From NCBI RefSeq assembly GCF_900105455.1, contig NZ_FNSF01000007.1, positions 372,001-436,000 on the forward strand: a stretch of 64,000 nt of DNA, in the 5' to 3' direction. Shown piece after piece: positions 8,992 through 18,643 of this stretch (position 1 is its first letter; every line of letters begins with the position of its first letter). The position numbers and the translations under genes were made by a program. The notes beneath the pieces were generated by a model. It did not search any database and was not told the origin of the DNA. It worked only from the letters and a program-made list of their open reading frames with translations. The DNA comes from Tenacibaculum sp. MAR_2009_124. GTDB lineage: Bacteria; Bacteroidota; Bacteroidia; Flavobacteriales; Flavobacteriaceae.

Positions 8992-11900
8992 TTATTTTTT
9001 GATAAGTTTCTTTTCAACTACTTGGTTATTAGTGTAAAATTTCACATAATAAGTAGTGCCTGAGATTAAGTTTAACTCTTGAATATCAATATAAGATTGA
9101 TATTTACCAGACTTAAGCATTTTTCCATTTGTATCGAAAATAGCATAGGTGGTACCTTCAATTGGTTTGTCAGAAGCAATAGAGAAATATGACTCTGCTG
9201 GATTAGGGTAAATTGTAACCTTAGATGTTGTTTCAAATGCTGCAGTTCCTCTTGAAGAAGCGGTACAGTCAAACAAATAAACCCATTGTCCGTAAGACAT
9301 TTCATATACTTGATTCTGATATACAATTCTATCTCCATGTGAATAGGTAGCTCCTTCTTGGTAAGCAGGAATATTAGAACAATCATTAGGATCTGTAGCT
9401 GCGGCTGCTGTTGTTATATTTACAACATTACTTGCGCTTGAAATATTTCCGGCTTCGTCTTTAGCATAAACTACAAATGAATAAGATGAACTCTCAATTA
9501 AATTGGCAACATGAAAGTTTCTAATACCAGCAGGAGTTCGTCCGACGATTGAATTTCCTTGGTAAATATCATATTCTGTTACCGCTATATTATCTGTTGA
9601 AGCATCCCATGACAATTCTAAAGTAGTTTCAGTTACATCATAAGCATTCAAGTTATTTGGAGCTGTTGGAGCTTGAGTATCGGCTGGAGTAGAGCCACAA
9701 TCAAATTGATACGTAAAATTACCATTAATAACTTTATATACTTTATTGTTGTAAACTACTTGATCTCCTTCAAAATATGCTTGACCACTTTGATATGCGG
9801 CAATATTACTACAATCATTTGGAGCTGTAATAACTGCTTGAGTTTTCACTGTAATGGTATTACTAGCACCTGATATATTTCCAGCTTCATCTTTAGCATA
9901 TACAGTAAAAGTATAAGATGTGTTTTCTGTTAAGTTCGAAACATGGAAAGTAGTGATACCTTCTGGTGTTCTCCCTACAGTAAGATCATCTTGATAAATA
10001 TCATACTCCAAGACAGCAATATTATCAGTCGAAGCATTCCAAGATAATTCTAAAGTGGTTTCAGTAATATCATAGGCATTCAAATTGCTTGGAGCCGTTG
10101 GTACTTCAGTGTCTAAAGGAGTGGAATCACAATCAAATTGATGCGTAAAATTACCATTAATAACTTTATATACTTTATTGTTGTAAACTACTTGGTCTCC
10201 TTCAAAATATGTTTGACCACTTTGGTATGCAGGAATATTACTACAATCATTAGGAGTTGTAATAACGGCTTGAGTTTTTATGGTGACTGTATTACTTGCG
10301 CTTGAAATATTTCCAGCTTCGTCTTTAGCATATACCGTAAAGCTATAAGTAGTATTTTCTATTAAATTATTGACACTAAAACTTGTTATTGAAGAGGTAC
10401 TTCCAATAAAAGTATTTCCTTGATAAACCTCGTATCCAGTTACAGCAACATTATCAGTCGAAGCATTCCATGTTAGGTCTGCACTTGTTTGAGTGACATT
10501 TGAAGCGGTTAAATTACTCGGTACACTAGGTGCTTGAGTGTCGGAAGGAGCTACGTCACAATCAAACTGATGAACCCATTGATTATTTATACGTTCGTAC
10601 ACTTTATTTTCATAAACAACTCTATCTCCATTAGAATAAGTAGCGCCTTCTTGATAGTCAGGTATATTAGAACAGTCGTTAGGGTTTGTGTTGTCGGTAA
10701 GTGTTGTTACATTTATCTCATTACTCGAAACAGATATATTACCAGCAGCGTCTTTGGCCTTTACATAAAAAGTATAAGATGTATTTGCTGTTAAATTACT
10801 AACGGGAAAAGATGTTATAGAAGCAGTAGTTCCTAATAAAGTACTACCTTGATATATTTCATATCCAGTTACTTCAATATTATCTGTTGAAGATGTCCAA
10901 GATAAGTCTACTGTTGTTTGAGTTATATTTGAAGCAGTTAGGTTTGTTGGAGCGGTTGGAGCTTCTGTATCTGTTTGTGAAGTACACCAAAAGGTGAACG
11001 CACCTCCTTGAGCTCCTGTCATTGGATAAGTCATAGTTTTGTTATTATTCGAAGTAGCCGAAATATAATATTCTGTAACTTGACTATTACCTGATGTTAA
11101 TGTAATATTTGCCGACCAGTGGTTGTTTTCACTTTTAGTCATACTTGTTTGATTCCAAGAAGAACTTCCTTTGGCTCTTGAAAACAAAGTAGCATTATTA
11201 ATACCGCTTTTATTGGTAATGACAACGTCAACAGGGTAGCTCGACTCACAATTGTCAATTTCTCCTGTGTATGAGTAATGTTTGAAACGTACTGGGTTTT
11301 CTGCGTGAAACTCTTTTGTAACACAGTGGACAGAACCACCACTACCTTCTAGTATACGGCCATCTATTTGAATAATACGATATCCAGGGTATTCTTGACG
11401 AATTTTTTCCAAATTGGCATTATCTCCTGCTATATTACCAGTTTGTCCATTATTAAATACAGGTTGAATAATTGTTTTGTTTACAATTAAGTGGTTACTA
11501 TAGGTTCTGTTAGTGCTATTAATTTCATAACGATCATCATAAACGCTGCCATCATCTCTAGTAGGAAAAGGAACGGTACCGAAGGTATAAGGCTTATTAG
11601 CTCCTCCAGGACTCGGTTGTGTCGATAAATAATCAATGTTATCTAAAACTGCTTGGTAATCTGGATAGTCAGGAATATTAGCCATTTCGGTTGGTTGTTT
11701 TGTATATACAAAACGATTTTCATTCAACATGTCAATGTACAAATCCACATGTCCTGTTCCACCATCGTAAATAAGAGACTTTAATACATGGAGATGGTCA
11801 AGGTTAAACGAGTTTTTTAACATTTGATCTATTTGACTTTTCGTATATGTTGAATTTGCGTCATATACCCTATCACTTGTTGTTAAGGTTTGTTGTCCGT

Positions 11901-12717
11901 TCATTAACATATTTCCTCCTTCGTATTCAATAGGCATATAGCTATATGGAAGATTAAACCTCTGAGCCCAAAGAGGAGTTAAGTTGTCGTCGTCGTCTCT
12001 ACCGTCATAGTAGTTTAGATCGACCCATCCTATTTTATCATCTGTACCATAATAGAAATTAATTGGACCAGAGTCTCTTGTCCAAAACGAATCTGTAGGG
12101 TTAATTAAGAATTCATAGTTCGTTAATGGAGTGCCTTTTTCACGAAAATGACGGGTTAATATTTCTATATCAGTTTGTGAACGAATACTTATATAAGCTT
12201 TTACTCCGGCTTGTTGTATGCCATCAATAAGTTCTCTAAAAAACTTGGCATAGGAAGGAGATCCGTCCGAGTATTCAGATATATCCAAAATTTCGACGTA
12301 TGAATTTGAAACCAAAGTAAATGAATATGGATAACTAACAAAGACTCCTTGTATTTCTTCAAATTCACCTGGAAACCTAGCATCAGAGGGTAAATTTATG
12401 GGAGTTGTGTTTATAACTGAATTACGTTGTGAAGAACTCTTTTCTTTTTTCTTCTTTTTTTTTCTTCTGATTTCTTCTTTAGTTGGAACGCGTTTATTGA
12501 ACTTTGAACAGGCTTCATCGATTTTTTTAGTATCCTGATTTTTTAGATAGTTGTATATGACATCAAGTTCTAATTTTGTGAATTGATGGTTGTTACTGTT
12601 TTTGTTGTACTTCTCAATAATTAGTTTTTTCTCCCGTGGAGTCATCCCCTCTTGAGCATACATAAAATTAGTAAAGATAATGGCCAATAAGACCAATCTT
12701 AATTTAACTTTTCCCAT
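8992..12717 (-). CDS. T9SS-secreted Porphyromonas-type peptidyl-arginine deiminase homologue (copy 1)
   Basis: 1241 residues. Signal peptide (ends near MYAQ), a Lys-rich pro-region (~residues 80-95), then a guanidine-modifying deiminase domain of the PAD_porph/agmatine deiminase family. The catalytic set is complete: Asp215 in WTRDSGP, His323 and Asp325 in GHVDLYID, Cys465 in GGSVHCVTKEF. A beta-sandwich follows (~490-585), then four units each of one Fn3 domain and one CBM5/12-like module (GDRVVY..NKVYE..NNQWV), and a T9SS type A sorting domain. The family converts arginine residues to citrulline, or deiminates agmatine; export favours a protein or peptide substrate, which is inference. It is a tandem paralogue of the next minus-strand gene. 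Confidence 0.88.
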   Translation of the reverse strand: MGKVKLRLVLLAIIFTNFMYAQEGMTPREKKLIIEKYNKNSNNHQFTKLELDVIYNYLKNQDTKKIDEACSKFNKRVPTKEEIRRKKKKKKEKSSSQRNSVINTTPINLPSDARFPGEFEEIQGVFVSYPYSFTLVSNSYVEILDISEYSDGSPSYAKFFRELIDGIQQAGVKAYISIRSQTDIEILTRHFREKGTPLTNYEFLINPTDSFWTRDSGPINFYYGTDDKIGWVDLNYYDGRDDDDNLTPLWAQRFNLPYSYMPIEYEGGNMLMNGQQTLTTSDRVYDANSTYTKSQIDQMLKNSFNLDHLHVLKSLIYDGGTGHVDLYIDMLNENRFVYTKQPTEMANIPDYPDYQAVLDNIDYLSTQPSPGGANKPYTFGTVPFPTRDDGSVYDDRYEINSTNRTYSNHLIVNKTIIQPVFNNGQTGNIAGDNANLEKIRQEYPGYRIIQIDGRILEGSGGSVHCVTKEFHAENPVRFKHYSYTGEIDNCESSYPVDVVITNKSGINNATLFSRAKGSSSWNQTSMTKSENNHWSANITLTSGNSQVTEYYISATSNNNKTMTYPMTGAQGGAFTFWCTSQTDTEAPTAPTNLTASNITQTTVDLSWTSSTDNIEVTGYEIYQGSTLLGTTASITSFPVSNLTANTSYTFYVKAKDAAGNISVSSNEINVTTLTDNTNPNDCSNIPDYQEGATYSNGDRVVYENKVYERINNQWVHQFDCDVAPSDTQAPSVPSNLTASNVTQTSADLTWNASTDNVAVTGYEVYQGNTFIGSTSSITSFSVNNLIENTTYSFTVYAKDEAGNISSASNTVTIKTQAVITTPNDCSNIPAYQSGQTYFEGDQVVYNNKVYKVINGNFTHQFDCDSTPLDTEVPTAPSNLNAYDITETTLELSWNASTDNIAVLEYDIYQDDLTVGRTPEGITTFHVSNLTENTSYTFTVYAKDEAGNISGASNTITVKTQAVITAPNDCSNIAAYQSGQAYFEGDQVVYNNKVYKVINGNFTYQFDCGSTPADTQAPTAPNNLNAYDVTETTLELSWDASTDNIAVTEYDIYQGNSIVGRTPAGIRNFHVANLIESSSYSFVVYAKDEAGNISSASNVVNITTAAAATDPNDCSNIPAYQEGATYSHGDRIVYQNQVYEMSYGQWVYLFDCTASSRGTAAFETTSKVTIYPNPAESYFSIASDKPIEGTTYAIFDTNGKMLKSGKYQSYIDIQELNLISGTTYYVKFYTNNQVVEKKLIKK
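9690..10270 (-). repeat. near-identical intragenic Fn3-CBM repeat units (period about 430 bp)
   Basis: Within deiminase copy 1 the CBM5/12-coding segment around 9700-9850 is repeated around 10130-10280 with only scattered substitutions; the proteins read GDQVVYNNKVYKVINGNFT in both. The other two units of the gene are clearly more diverged, so this pair arose by a recent duplication or gene conversion. Confidence 0.75.
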
Positions 12718-12989
12718 GATTGTTTTTTAAAATGTTTAAATTGATTTTTTACATTAATTGTTTAGCACATGATTTAATACTTGTTTTTTCTAATAAAGAA
12801 GCGATAAAAGCTACCAAAACGAATGTATGGGGGGAGTGTAAAAGGGTTGTTTTAGTTTGCTAGCTTATGTGAAAAAATAAATAAACTACGTAATTATAAC
12901 CGATTGTAATTTGTTCGAAACAAAACAATTAAGGCGGCAAACATACCTCTGTATAATTTTCCGAAAATTCTTTGACGTAGGATTGAAGT
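12718..12989 (-). repeat. conserved leader, copy A (upstream of deiminase copy 1)
   Basis: Nearly the whole stretch aligns with 17115-17384 upstream of the second deiminase gene, including a 36-base identical run (12835-12870 and 17228-17263). It ends just beyond the shared promoter-like TATGTTTG. The tandem gene duplication therefore carried promoter and leader with it. The predicted 5' leader of about 220 bases is long for this group and may hold regulation. Confidence 0.8.
12938..12945 (-). promoter_or_regulatory. Bacteroidota -7 box TATGTTTG of deiminase copy 1
   Basis: A perfect match to TAnnTTTG on the minus strand, 221 bases before the ATG, and conserved at the equivalent place in the other copy (17333-17340). 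No clean TTTG at -33; a T-rich stretch is present there. Confidence 0.5.
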
Positions 12990-13382
12990 GTTAGAAGGGC
13001 TGAAAAAAAAAGAAAATGTCGAATTTGTAATAACAAATTGGAGAATAGAATGAAGTGTAAAAAATAAAGACTTCTCTTAAAAAATAAATTTAAAGTTGAA
13101 ATTCATAAAAAACAGGGTTAAGAATTGTATTAGATTGTAATATGATGAATTTCTAGATAAGATAAATCTCAATAACTAAATAATATATTTTTAAGTATTG
13201 AAATGATGAGCTGATTGTAAAATGAAATACTTGGTATATATGTGTTAGTCAGATTTTATTTGTTAGTTGTTTAATAGATTGAAGATGTTATATCTGTGGT
13301 ATGATATAGGGTAGCGCGTTTTTATTAAGTAGTCCGTTGTTTTTGGTTAGATACTGCTTAAAATAAAAGTGTATATAGGATA
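12990..13382. other. AT-rich intergenic stretch, no gene seen
   Basis: Between the conserved leader of deiminase copy 1 and the terminator of copy 2. I find only short AT-rich inverted repeats such as AATTTGT/ACAAATT near 13025 and no ORF of useful length. It has no counterpart upstream of copy 2, so it was not part of the duplication. Confidence 0.5.
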
Positions 13383-13415
13383 TAAAAAAGATGCCTGGCG
13401 GTAATACCAGGCATC
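13382..13415 (-). terminator. intrinsic terminator of the second deiminase gene
   Basis: A perfect 9-pair GC-rich stem (GATGCCTGG arm, 13390-13398 with 13407-13415), 8-base loop, followed on the minus strand by CTTTTTTATA. It lies 27 bases after the stop. Confidence 0.85.
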
Positions 13416-13442
13416 GGAATTTAAGATTATTGAAGTTTTATA

Positions 13443-16400
13443 TTATTTTTTGATGAATTTCTTTTCAATGACTCCATCATTCAGGTAAAATTTGATATAA
13501 TAGGTTGTTCCTGATATTAAATTTAATTCTTGAACATTAATATTTGATTCATATTGCCCTGTTTTAAGTTTCCTGCCATTTCCGTCGAAAATAACATATG
13601 TAGCACCTTTTATAGATATATCTGATGTTATTGAAAAGTTAGATTCAACAGGATTAGGATATACAATAGTTTTGGAGGTTGTTTCAGCCGCTGAAATTCG
13701 ATAAGAAGAAGAGCAGTCGAACAAATAAGTCCATTGTCCATTTATCATTTCATAAGCTTGACTGTAATAGACAATTCTATCTCCGTTGGAATAGGCAACA
13801 TTATTCTGGTAATTTGGAATGTTACTACAGTCATTCGGATCTGCAGCACTTATTGTTGTAACCGTAATAGTGTTACTTGCAGAAGAAACATTACCCGCTT
13901 CATCTTTGGCATAAACAGTGTAACTATATGATGTGTTTTCAGTTAAATTAGTAACGTTAAAAACTGTACTTGTTCCTAGAGAGGTTCTGCCAATTAATGT
14001 ATTTCCTTGGTATATATCATAAGCTGTAACAAGAACGTTATCATTTGAAACATTCCAAGATAGTTCAAGAGTAGTTTCAGTAATATTATAAGCGCTTAAG
14101 TTACTCGGTGCTGTTGGTGCTTGGGTATCCGCTGTAGTGTTACAATCAAATAAAAATGACCATTGACCATTTGCCATTTCGTAAACCTTATTGTTATATA
14201 CTATGCGATCACCGTTGTTGTATGCAACGCCATTCTGATAGTTAGGGATTAAACTACAATCATTAGGGTTGGTTACAGTGGTTAAAGTTTCTACAGAAAT
14301 AACATTGCTTGAGGAAGATGTATTTCCTTCTTCATCTCTCGCTTGGACAAAAAAACTATAGGTTGTGTTTTCAGTTAAATCAGAAACATTAAATGTTGTA
14401 GTTGGAGATGTACTACCTATTAAACTGCTACCTTGGTAAATATCATAAGCAACAACAGCAATATTATCTGTAGATTCTGTCCAATTTAGATCAACACTGG
14501 TTTCAGTTACATTTTCATAAGTTAAATTACTTGGAGTTGATGGTGCTTCTGTGTCAGCAGGAATCGAATTACAATCAAATTGATGTGCCCATTGGCCGTT
14601 TATCATTTCATATACTTTATTATTGTATACTATTCGATCTCCGTTATTATAAGCTACACCATCTTGATAACTAGGGATGTTCGCACAATCATTCGGGTTG
14701 GTTGTATTGGCTAAAGTTTTTACAGTAACTATATTACTTACAATTGAGGTGTTGCCAGCTGCATCTTTTGCATATACAGAAAAACTATAAGTAGTGTTTT
14801 CCGTTAAATTACTTACGCTAAAACTTGTTAGCGAAGAAGTACTTCCAATAAGAGTATTCTCTTGATAGACTTCATATTCAGTTACAGCAACATTATCAGT
14901 GGAAGGATTCCATGTTAGGTCTGCACTTGTTTGCGTGATATTTAAAGCTGTTAAATCACTTGGTGCAGTCGGTGCTTGCGTGTCGGCGGGAGTAGCATCA
15001 CAATCAAACTGATACACCCATTGATTATTAATACGCTCGTAGACTTGATTTTGGTATACAATTCTATCTCCATTTGAATAGTTTGCACTGCCTTGATAGT
15101 TAGGTATATTCGAACAATCGTTAGGGTTTGTGGTATCTGCGAGTGTCGTTACATTTATCTCATTACTCGAAACAGATATATTCCCAGCAGCGTCTTTAGC
15201 CTTTACATAAAAAATATAGGATGTGTTTGCTGTTAAACCTGTTACTAAGTGAGTAGTTCCAGAAGACGTACTTGCAATTAAAGTGCTCCCTTGGTATATT
15301 TCATATCCAGTTACTTCAATATTATCTGTAGAAGAAGTCCAAGATAAGTCTACAGTTGTTTGAGTTATATTTGAGGCAGTTAGGTTTGTTGGAGCGGTTG
15401 GTGCTTCTGTATCTGTTTGTGAAGTACACCAAAAAGTAAAGGCACCACCTTGATCACCAGTCATGGGATGGATCATTGTTTTATTGTTATTAGAAGTAGC
15501 TGAAATGTAATACTCCATAACTTGGTTACTTCCGCTTGAAGTTGTAATATCGGCAGTCCAATGATTGTTCTCACCTTTGATCATATTGGTAAGATTCCAA
15601 GATGAACTTCCTTTAATTCTCGAAAATAAGGAGGCCTTATTAATTCCACTTTTATTAGTTACGACTACATCAACAGTGTAGTTAGATTGGCAGTTGTCAA
15701 TCTTTCCATAGTATGGATAATGCTTAAATCTGACAGGGTTTTCTGCGTGAAATTCTTTTGTAACACAGTGAATAGAACCTCCAGTTCCTATTAAAGCTCT
15801 ACTGTCTATAGGTATAATTTTATATCCTGGATATGATTTACGAATAATCTCTAAAGCCGCTTGATCTCCTGCAATATCACCAGTTTGCCCATTATTAAAC
15901 ACTGGCTGAATTATTGTTTTATTAATAATTAAGTGATTGCTAAAAGTTCTACTTGACCAATGAATGTCCCAAGGGTCGTCATATTGAGATCCATCGTCTT
16001 TTGTTGGAAAAGGAACAGTATCAAATAAATATGGCTTATTTACTCCTCCAGGACTTTCTTGCGTTGATAAATAGGCTACATTATCTAAAATCGTTTGATA
16101 ATCAGTATAGTCGGGTATGTTCCCCATTTCTGCGGGTTGTTTTGTATAAACATAACGATTTTCGTTAATCATATCAATATACAAATCAACATGCCCTGTC
16201 CATCCATCATATTTTAGTGCTTCAAGAACATGTAAATCATTTAAATTGAATGCTGATTTAAAGGTCTCATCTATATAAGCTTTAGAATGTTCACTATTAT
16301 TAGTATAAATCTTATCACTAGTTGTTAATGATTGGTAACCATTCATGATGGTGTTTCCTCCTTCGAATAGAAGAGGCATATAGGTATGAGATATATCAAA

Positions 16401-17114
16401 ATGTTCAGCCCATATTGGAGTTAAGGCATCATCTTTACGTCTACCTCCATAATTTAAATCTACCCATCCGATTTCATCATTCGCTCCATAATAGAAATTA
16501 ATCGGTCCAAAATCTCTTGTCCAAAAGGAATCTGTTGGATTTATTAAAAAATCATAGTTGTAAAGAGGAGTACCTTTATCTTGGAAATGTCTAATTAAAA
16601 GTGTCGTATCGGCTTGACTTCTAACATTAATATACACCTTAACTCCTGCTTCTTGAATCCCATCTATCAGTTCTCTGAAAAACTTAGAATATGAAGGGTC
16701 TCCATTAGAAAATTCAGATAACATAAGTGCATTGTCTTCGTATGGATAGCAAACAAAAACGCCTTGTATTTCTTCGAACTCTCCTGGGAATTTGGCATTG
16801 GTAGGTAAGCTAATGGGGGAAGCATTCAATGTGTTATTTTGCGCTGAATTTCTTTTCTTTTCTTGTTTGCTTTCTTTTTTAAATGCTCGTTTATTGTTTT
16901 CGGTACAAGCTTCGTCAATTGTTTTTGTATCTTGATTTTTTAGATAGTTATATATTACATCAAGTTCTGATTTCTTGAATTGATGATTTTTATTGTTCTT
17001 TTTGTATTTCTCAATAATCAGTTTTTTCTCCCGTGGAGTCATCCCCTCTTGAGCATACATTAAATTAGTGAAGATAATGGTCAATAAGACCAAAGTTAAT
17101 TTAACTTTTCTCAT
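13443..17114 (-). CDS. T9SS-secreted Porphyromonas-type peptidyl-arginine deiminase homologue (copy 2)
   Basis: 1223 residues, same architecture as the gene at 8992-12717: signal peptide, pro-region, deiminase domain with Asp201 (WTRDFGP), His308/Asp310 (GHVDLYID) and Cys450 (GGSIHCVTKEF), beta-sandwich, four Fn3 plus CBM5/12-like units, and a T9SS sorting domain (IVYPNPVESNFSI... to EKKFIKK). The long Lys run in the pro-region of copy 1 is shorter here. The first Fn3 unit is almost identical in the two copies while the C-terminal ones differ more, suggesting patchwork conversion. Each gene has its own promoter-like box and terminator, so the two are separately transcribed. Confidence 0.88.
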   Translation of the reverse strand: MRKVKLTLVLLTIIFTNLMYAQEGMTPREKKLIIEKYKKNNKNHQFKKSELDVIYNYLKNQDTKTIDEACTENNKRAFKKESKQEKKRNSAQNNTLNASPISLPTNAKFPGEFEEIQGVFVCYPYEDNALMLSEFSNGDPSYSKFFRELIDGIQEAGVKVYINVRSQADTTLLIRHFQDKGTPLYNYDFLINPTDSFWTRDFGPINFYYGANDEIGWVDLNYGGRRKDDALTPIWAEHFDISHTYMPLLFEGGNTIMNGYQSLTTSDKIYTNNSEHSKAYIDETFKSAFNLNDLHVLEALKYDGWTGHVDLYIDMINENRYVYTKQPAEMGNIPDYTDYQTILDNVAYLSTQESPGGVNKPYLFDTVPFPTKDDGSQYDDPWDIHWSSRTFSNHLIINKTIIQPVFNNGQTGDIAGDQAALEIIRKSYPGYKIIPIDSRALIGTGGSIHCVTKEFHAENPVRFKHYPYYGKIDNCQSNYTVDVVVTNKSGINKASLFSRIKGSSSWNLTNMIKGENNHWTADITTSSGSNQVMEYYISATSNNNKTMIHPMTGDQGGAFTFWCTSQTDTEAPTAPTNLTASNITQTTVDLSWTSSTDNIEVTGYEIYQGSTLIASTSSGTTHLVTGLTANTSYIFYVKAKDAAGNISVSSNEINVTTLADTTNPNDCSNIPNYQGSANYSNGDRIVYQNQVYERINNQWVYQFDCDATPADTQAPTAPSDLTALNITQTSADLTWNPSTDNVAVTEYEVYQENTLIGSTSSLTSFSVSNLTENTTYSFSVYAKDAAGNTSIVSNIVTVKTLANTTNPNDCANIPSYQDGVAYNNGDRIVYNNKVYEMINGQWAHQFDCNSIPADTEAPSTPSNLTYENVTETSVDLNWTESTDNIAVVAYDIYQGSSLIGSTSPTTTFNVSDLTENTTYSFFVQARDEEGNTSSSSNVISVETLTTVTNPNDCSLIPNYQNGVAYNNGDRIVYNNKVYEMANGQWSFLFDCNTTADTQAPTAPSNLSAYNITETTLELSWNVSNDNVLVTAYDIYQGNTLIGRTSLGTSTVFNVTNLTENTSYSYTVYAKDEAGNVSSASNTITVTTISAADPNDCSNIPNYQNNVAYSNGDRIVYYSQAYEMINGQWTYLFDCSSSYRISAAETTSKTIVYPNPVESNFSITSDISIKGATYVIFDGNGRKLKTGQYESNINVQELNLISGTTYYIKFYLNDGVIEKKFIKK

Positions 17115-17384
17115 GTTGTTTTTTAAAATGTTTAAATTGATTTTAACATTAATTGTTTACCACATTATTTAATAATTTGTTTTTTCAATAAAGAAGCGAA
17201 AAAGCTACCAAAACGAATGTAGGGGGAAGTGTAAAAGGGTTGTTTTAGTTTGCTAGCTTATGTAAAAAAATAAATTAAACTACGTAATTATAACCGGTTG
17301 TAATTTGCTTGTAACAAAACAATTAAGGCTGGCAAACATACCTCTGGATAATTTTTTAAAAATTCTTTGACGTAAGATTGAAGT
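17115..17384 (-). repeat. conserved leader, copy B (upstream of deiminase copy 2)
   Basis: Counterpart of 12718-12989. The conservation stops abruptly after GATTGAAGT in both copies, which marks the edge of the duplicated unit. It contains the conserved TATGTTTG box. Confidence 0.8.
17333..17340 (-). promoter_or_regulatory. Bacteroidota -7 box TATGTTTG of deiminase copy 2
   Basis: Perfect TAnnTTTG on the minus strand, 219 bases before the ATG. Conserved in position and sequence with copy 1. Confidence 0.5.
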
Positions 17385-17642
17385 ATACCTTTATATAAAA
17401 TAGCAATAAAATGTCCAAAAAGAGAAAGTCATTTACGCCTTACAAAACGCAAATAATAATGTGTGTACTTATTCAAGAGGTTTTGTTTCAGTAGTTTAAT
17501 TTGATTTCTACTCAATGTATTAAGTAAGACGATATGATTATTATAATTTAAGCCTATATAAATATTTGAAAAGTAAATTGAAAACGGTTATAATAAAACT
17601 CTTTTTAAGGTATACTTGCGAGAAAACTGATATACATTAATC

Positions 17643-18572
17643 ATGGAAAATAATAAATTCGAAGTAATAGTAATTGGAGGTGGACCAGCTGGTATGAGTG
17701 CCGCTCTAGTTTTGGGTAGGAGTAGAATAAGAACTCTAGTGTTAAATACCGAAAACCCAAGGAATAATGTAACAAAGCATTCTCATGGGTTTTTGACTCA
17801 AGATGGAAAACATCCAACGGACATTTTTAAAGAAGCGAAAAAACAATTGAATAAATATAGTAGTGTTGAGTACAGAAATGAAAAGGCAATTGATCTGATA
17901 AAAATAGAAGATGGATTTCAAGTTAAAACTGAATTCAATGCGTATAAGACTAAACGGGTGGTAGTTGCAACTGGTCATAGAGATAATATTGAGTCGATAG
18001 GTATTGATGGTTTAGTTGAGGTATATGGAAAGTCCGTATACCCTTGTCCTTTTTGTGATGGTTTTGAAATGGCAGATAAAAAATTAGCCGTAATAGGAGA
18101 TGCGGTAAAAGCGCCAATGTTTTCCAAAGTAATTTCGCATTGGTCAAATGATGTGATCGTGTTTACAAATGGAGATAAAGTGGTTGATATAGAGTTGATA
18201 AAGAGTTTGAAATCAAAAAATATTGAAATTATTGAGGATAAAATTATTAAACTTCATTCGTTAAAAGGTAAGTTAATAAGTATCGAATTGGATGGAGGGG
18301 AGTCTGTTGAAAGGGAAGGAGGTTTCTTACCAGATACCAAATCACAAGAAAGTACAAATTTTGCTCATAAAATGAGAATACCGAGCGAAGAAGGTAGGTT
18401 TGGAATGTCGTTTTATGTAATTGACGAAAATAAAGAAACTGAGGTACCAGGTTTTTACATTGTGGGTGATGCGCAAACAGGTTGGAGCGGAGTTGCTGTA
18501 TCGGTTGCTGAAGGAAGTAAAGTTGGTTCGGCAATAACACACCAAATAATTATGGAAAAGTGGAAAAATTAA
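17643..18572 (+). CDS. thioredoxin-reductase-like FAD/NAD(P)-dependent oxidoreductase
   Basis: 309 residues, the length of low-molecular-weight thioredoxin reductases. FAD site GGGPAGMSAAL (residues 12-22), redox-active cysteines in CPFCDG (Cys135 and Cys138) and a C-terminal GDAQTGWSGVAVSVAEG FAD motif. The second nucleotide-binding motif reads AVIGDAVKAPMF instead of GGGxSA, and the canonical NADPH-binding Arg cluster is not seen, so it belongs to the TrxR-like flavoproteins of uncertain partner (as in the gliotoxin/holomycin-oxidase and related groups) rather than the housekeeping TrxB. Transcribed away from the deiminase gene. A TATACTTG at 17611-17618 could be its -7 box. Confidence 0.8.
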   Translation: MENNKFEVIVIGGGPAGMSAALVLGRSRIRTLVLNTENPRNNVTKHSHGFLTQDGKHPTDIFKEAKKQLNKYSSVEYRNEKAIDLIKIEDGFQVKTEFNAYKTKRVVVATGHRDNIESIGIDGLVEVYGKSVYPCPFCDGFEMADKKLAVIGDAVKAPMFSKVISHWSNDVIVFTNGDKVVDIELIKSLKSKNIEIIEDKIIKLHSLKGKLISIELDGGESVEREGGFLPDTKSQESTNFAHKMRIPSEEGRFGMSFYVIDENKETEVPGFYIVGDAQTGWSGVAVSVAEGSKVGSAITHQIIMEKWKN

Positions 18573-18590
18573 AATAAAGATATGAAAAAA

Positions 18591-18643
18591 AGCTATCAAA
18601 ACTTAAGGGGAATATCAAGAATGATATTTTAGTTTTGATAGCT
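18591..18643 (+). terminator. long hairpin after the TrxR-like gene
   Basis: A perfect 13-pair outer stem (18591-18603 with 18631-18643) and an inner AATATC/GATATT stem. It starts 18 bases past the stop. There is no T run after it, so termination is possible but not certain; it might instead protect the mRNA 3' end. Confidence 0.45.

Noticed and set aside
9673..10794. Plus-strand ORFs opposite the Fn3/CBM repeats of the deiminase genes
   Set aside because: Similar antisense frames recur at each repeat unit because the coding repeat is itself conserved; not separate genes.
9200..15400. Regularly spaced repeats that could suggest a CRISPR-like array
   Set aside because: The period (about 430 bp) and reading frame show they are protein-domain repeats in two coding genes; no short repeat-spacer pattern is present.
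18582..18632. 16-codon ORF (MKKSYQNLRGISRMIF) overlapping the hairpin after the TrxR-like gene
   Set aside because: Too short to support and fully explained by the hairpin arms.
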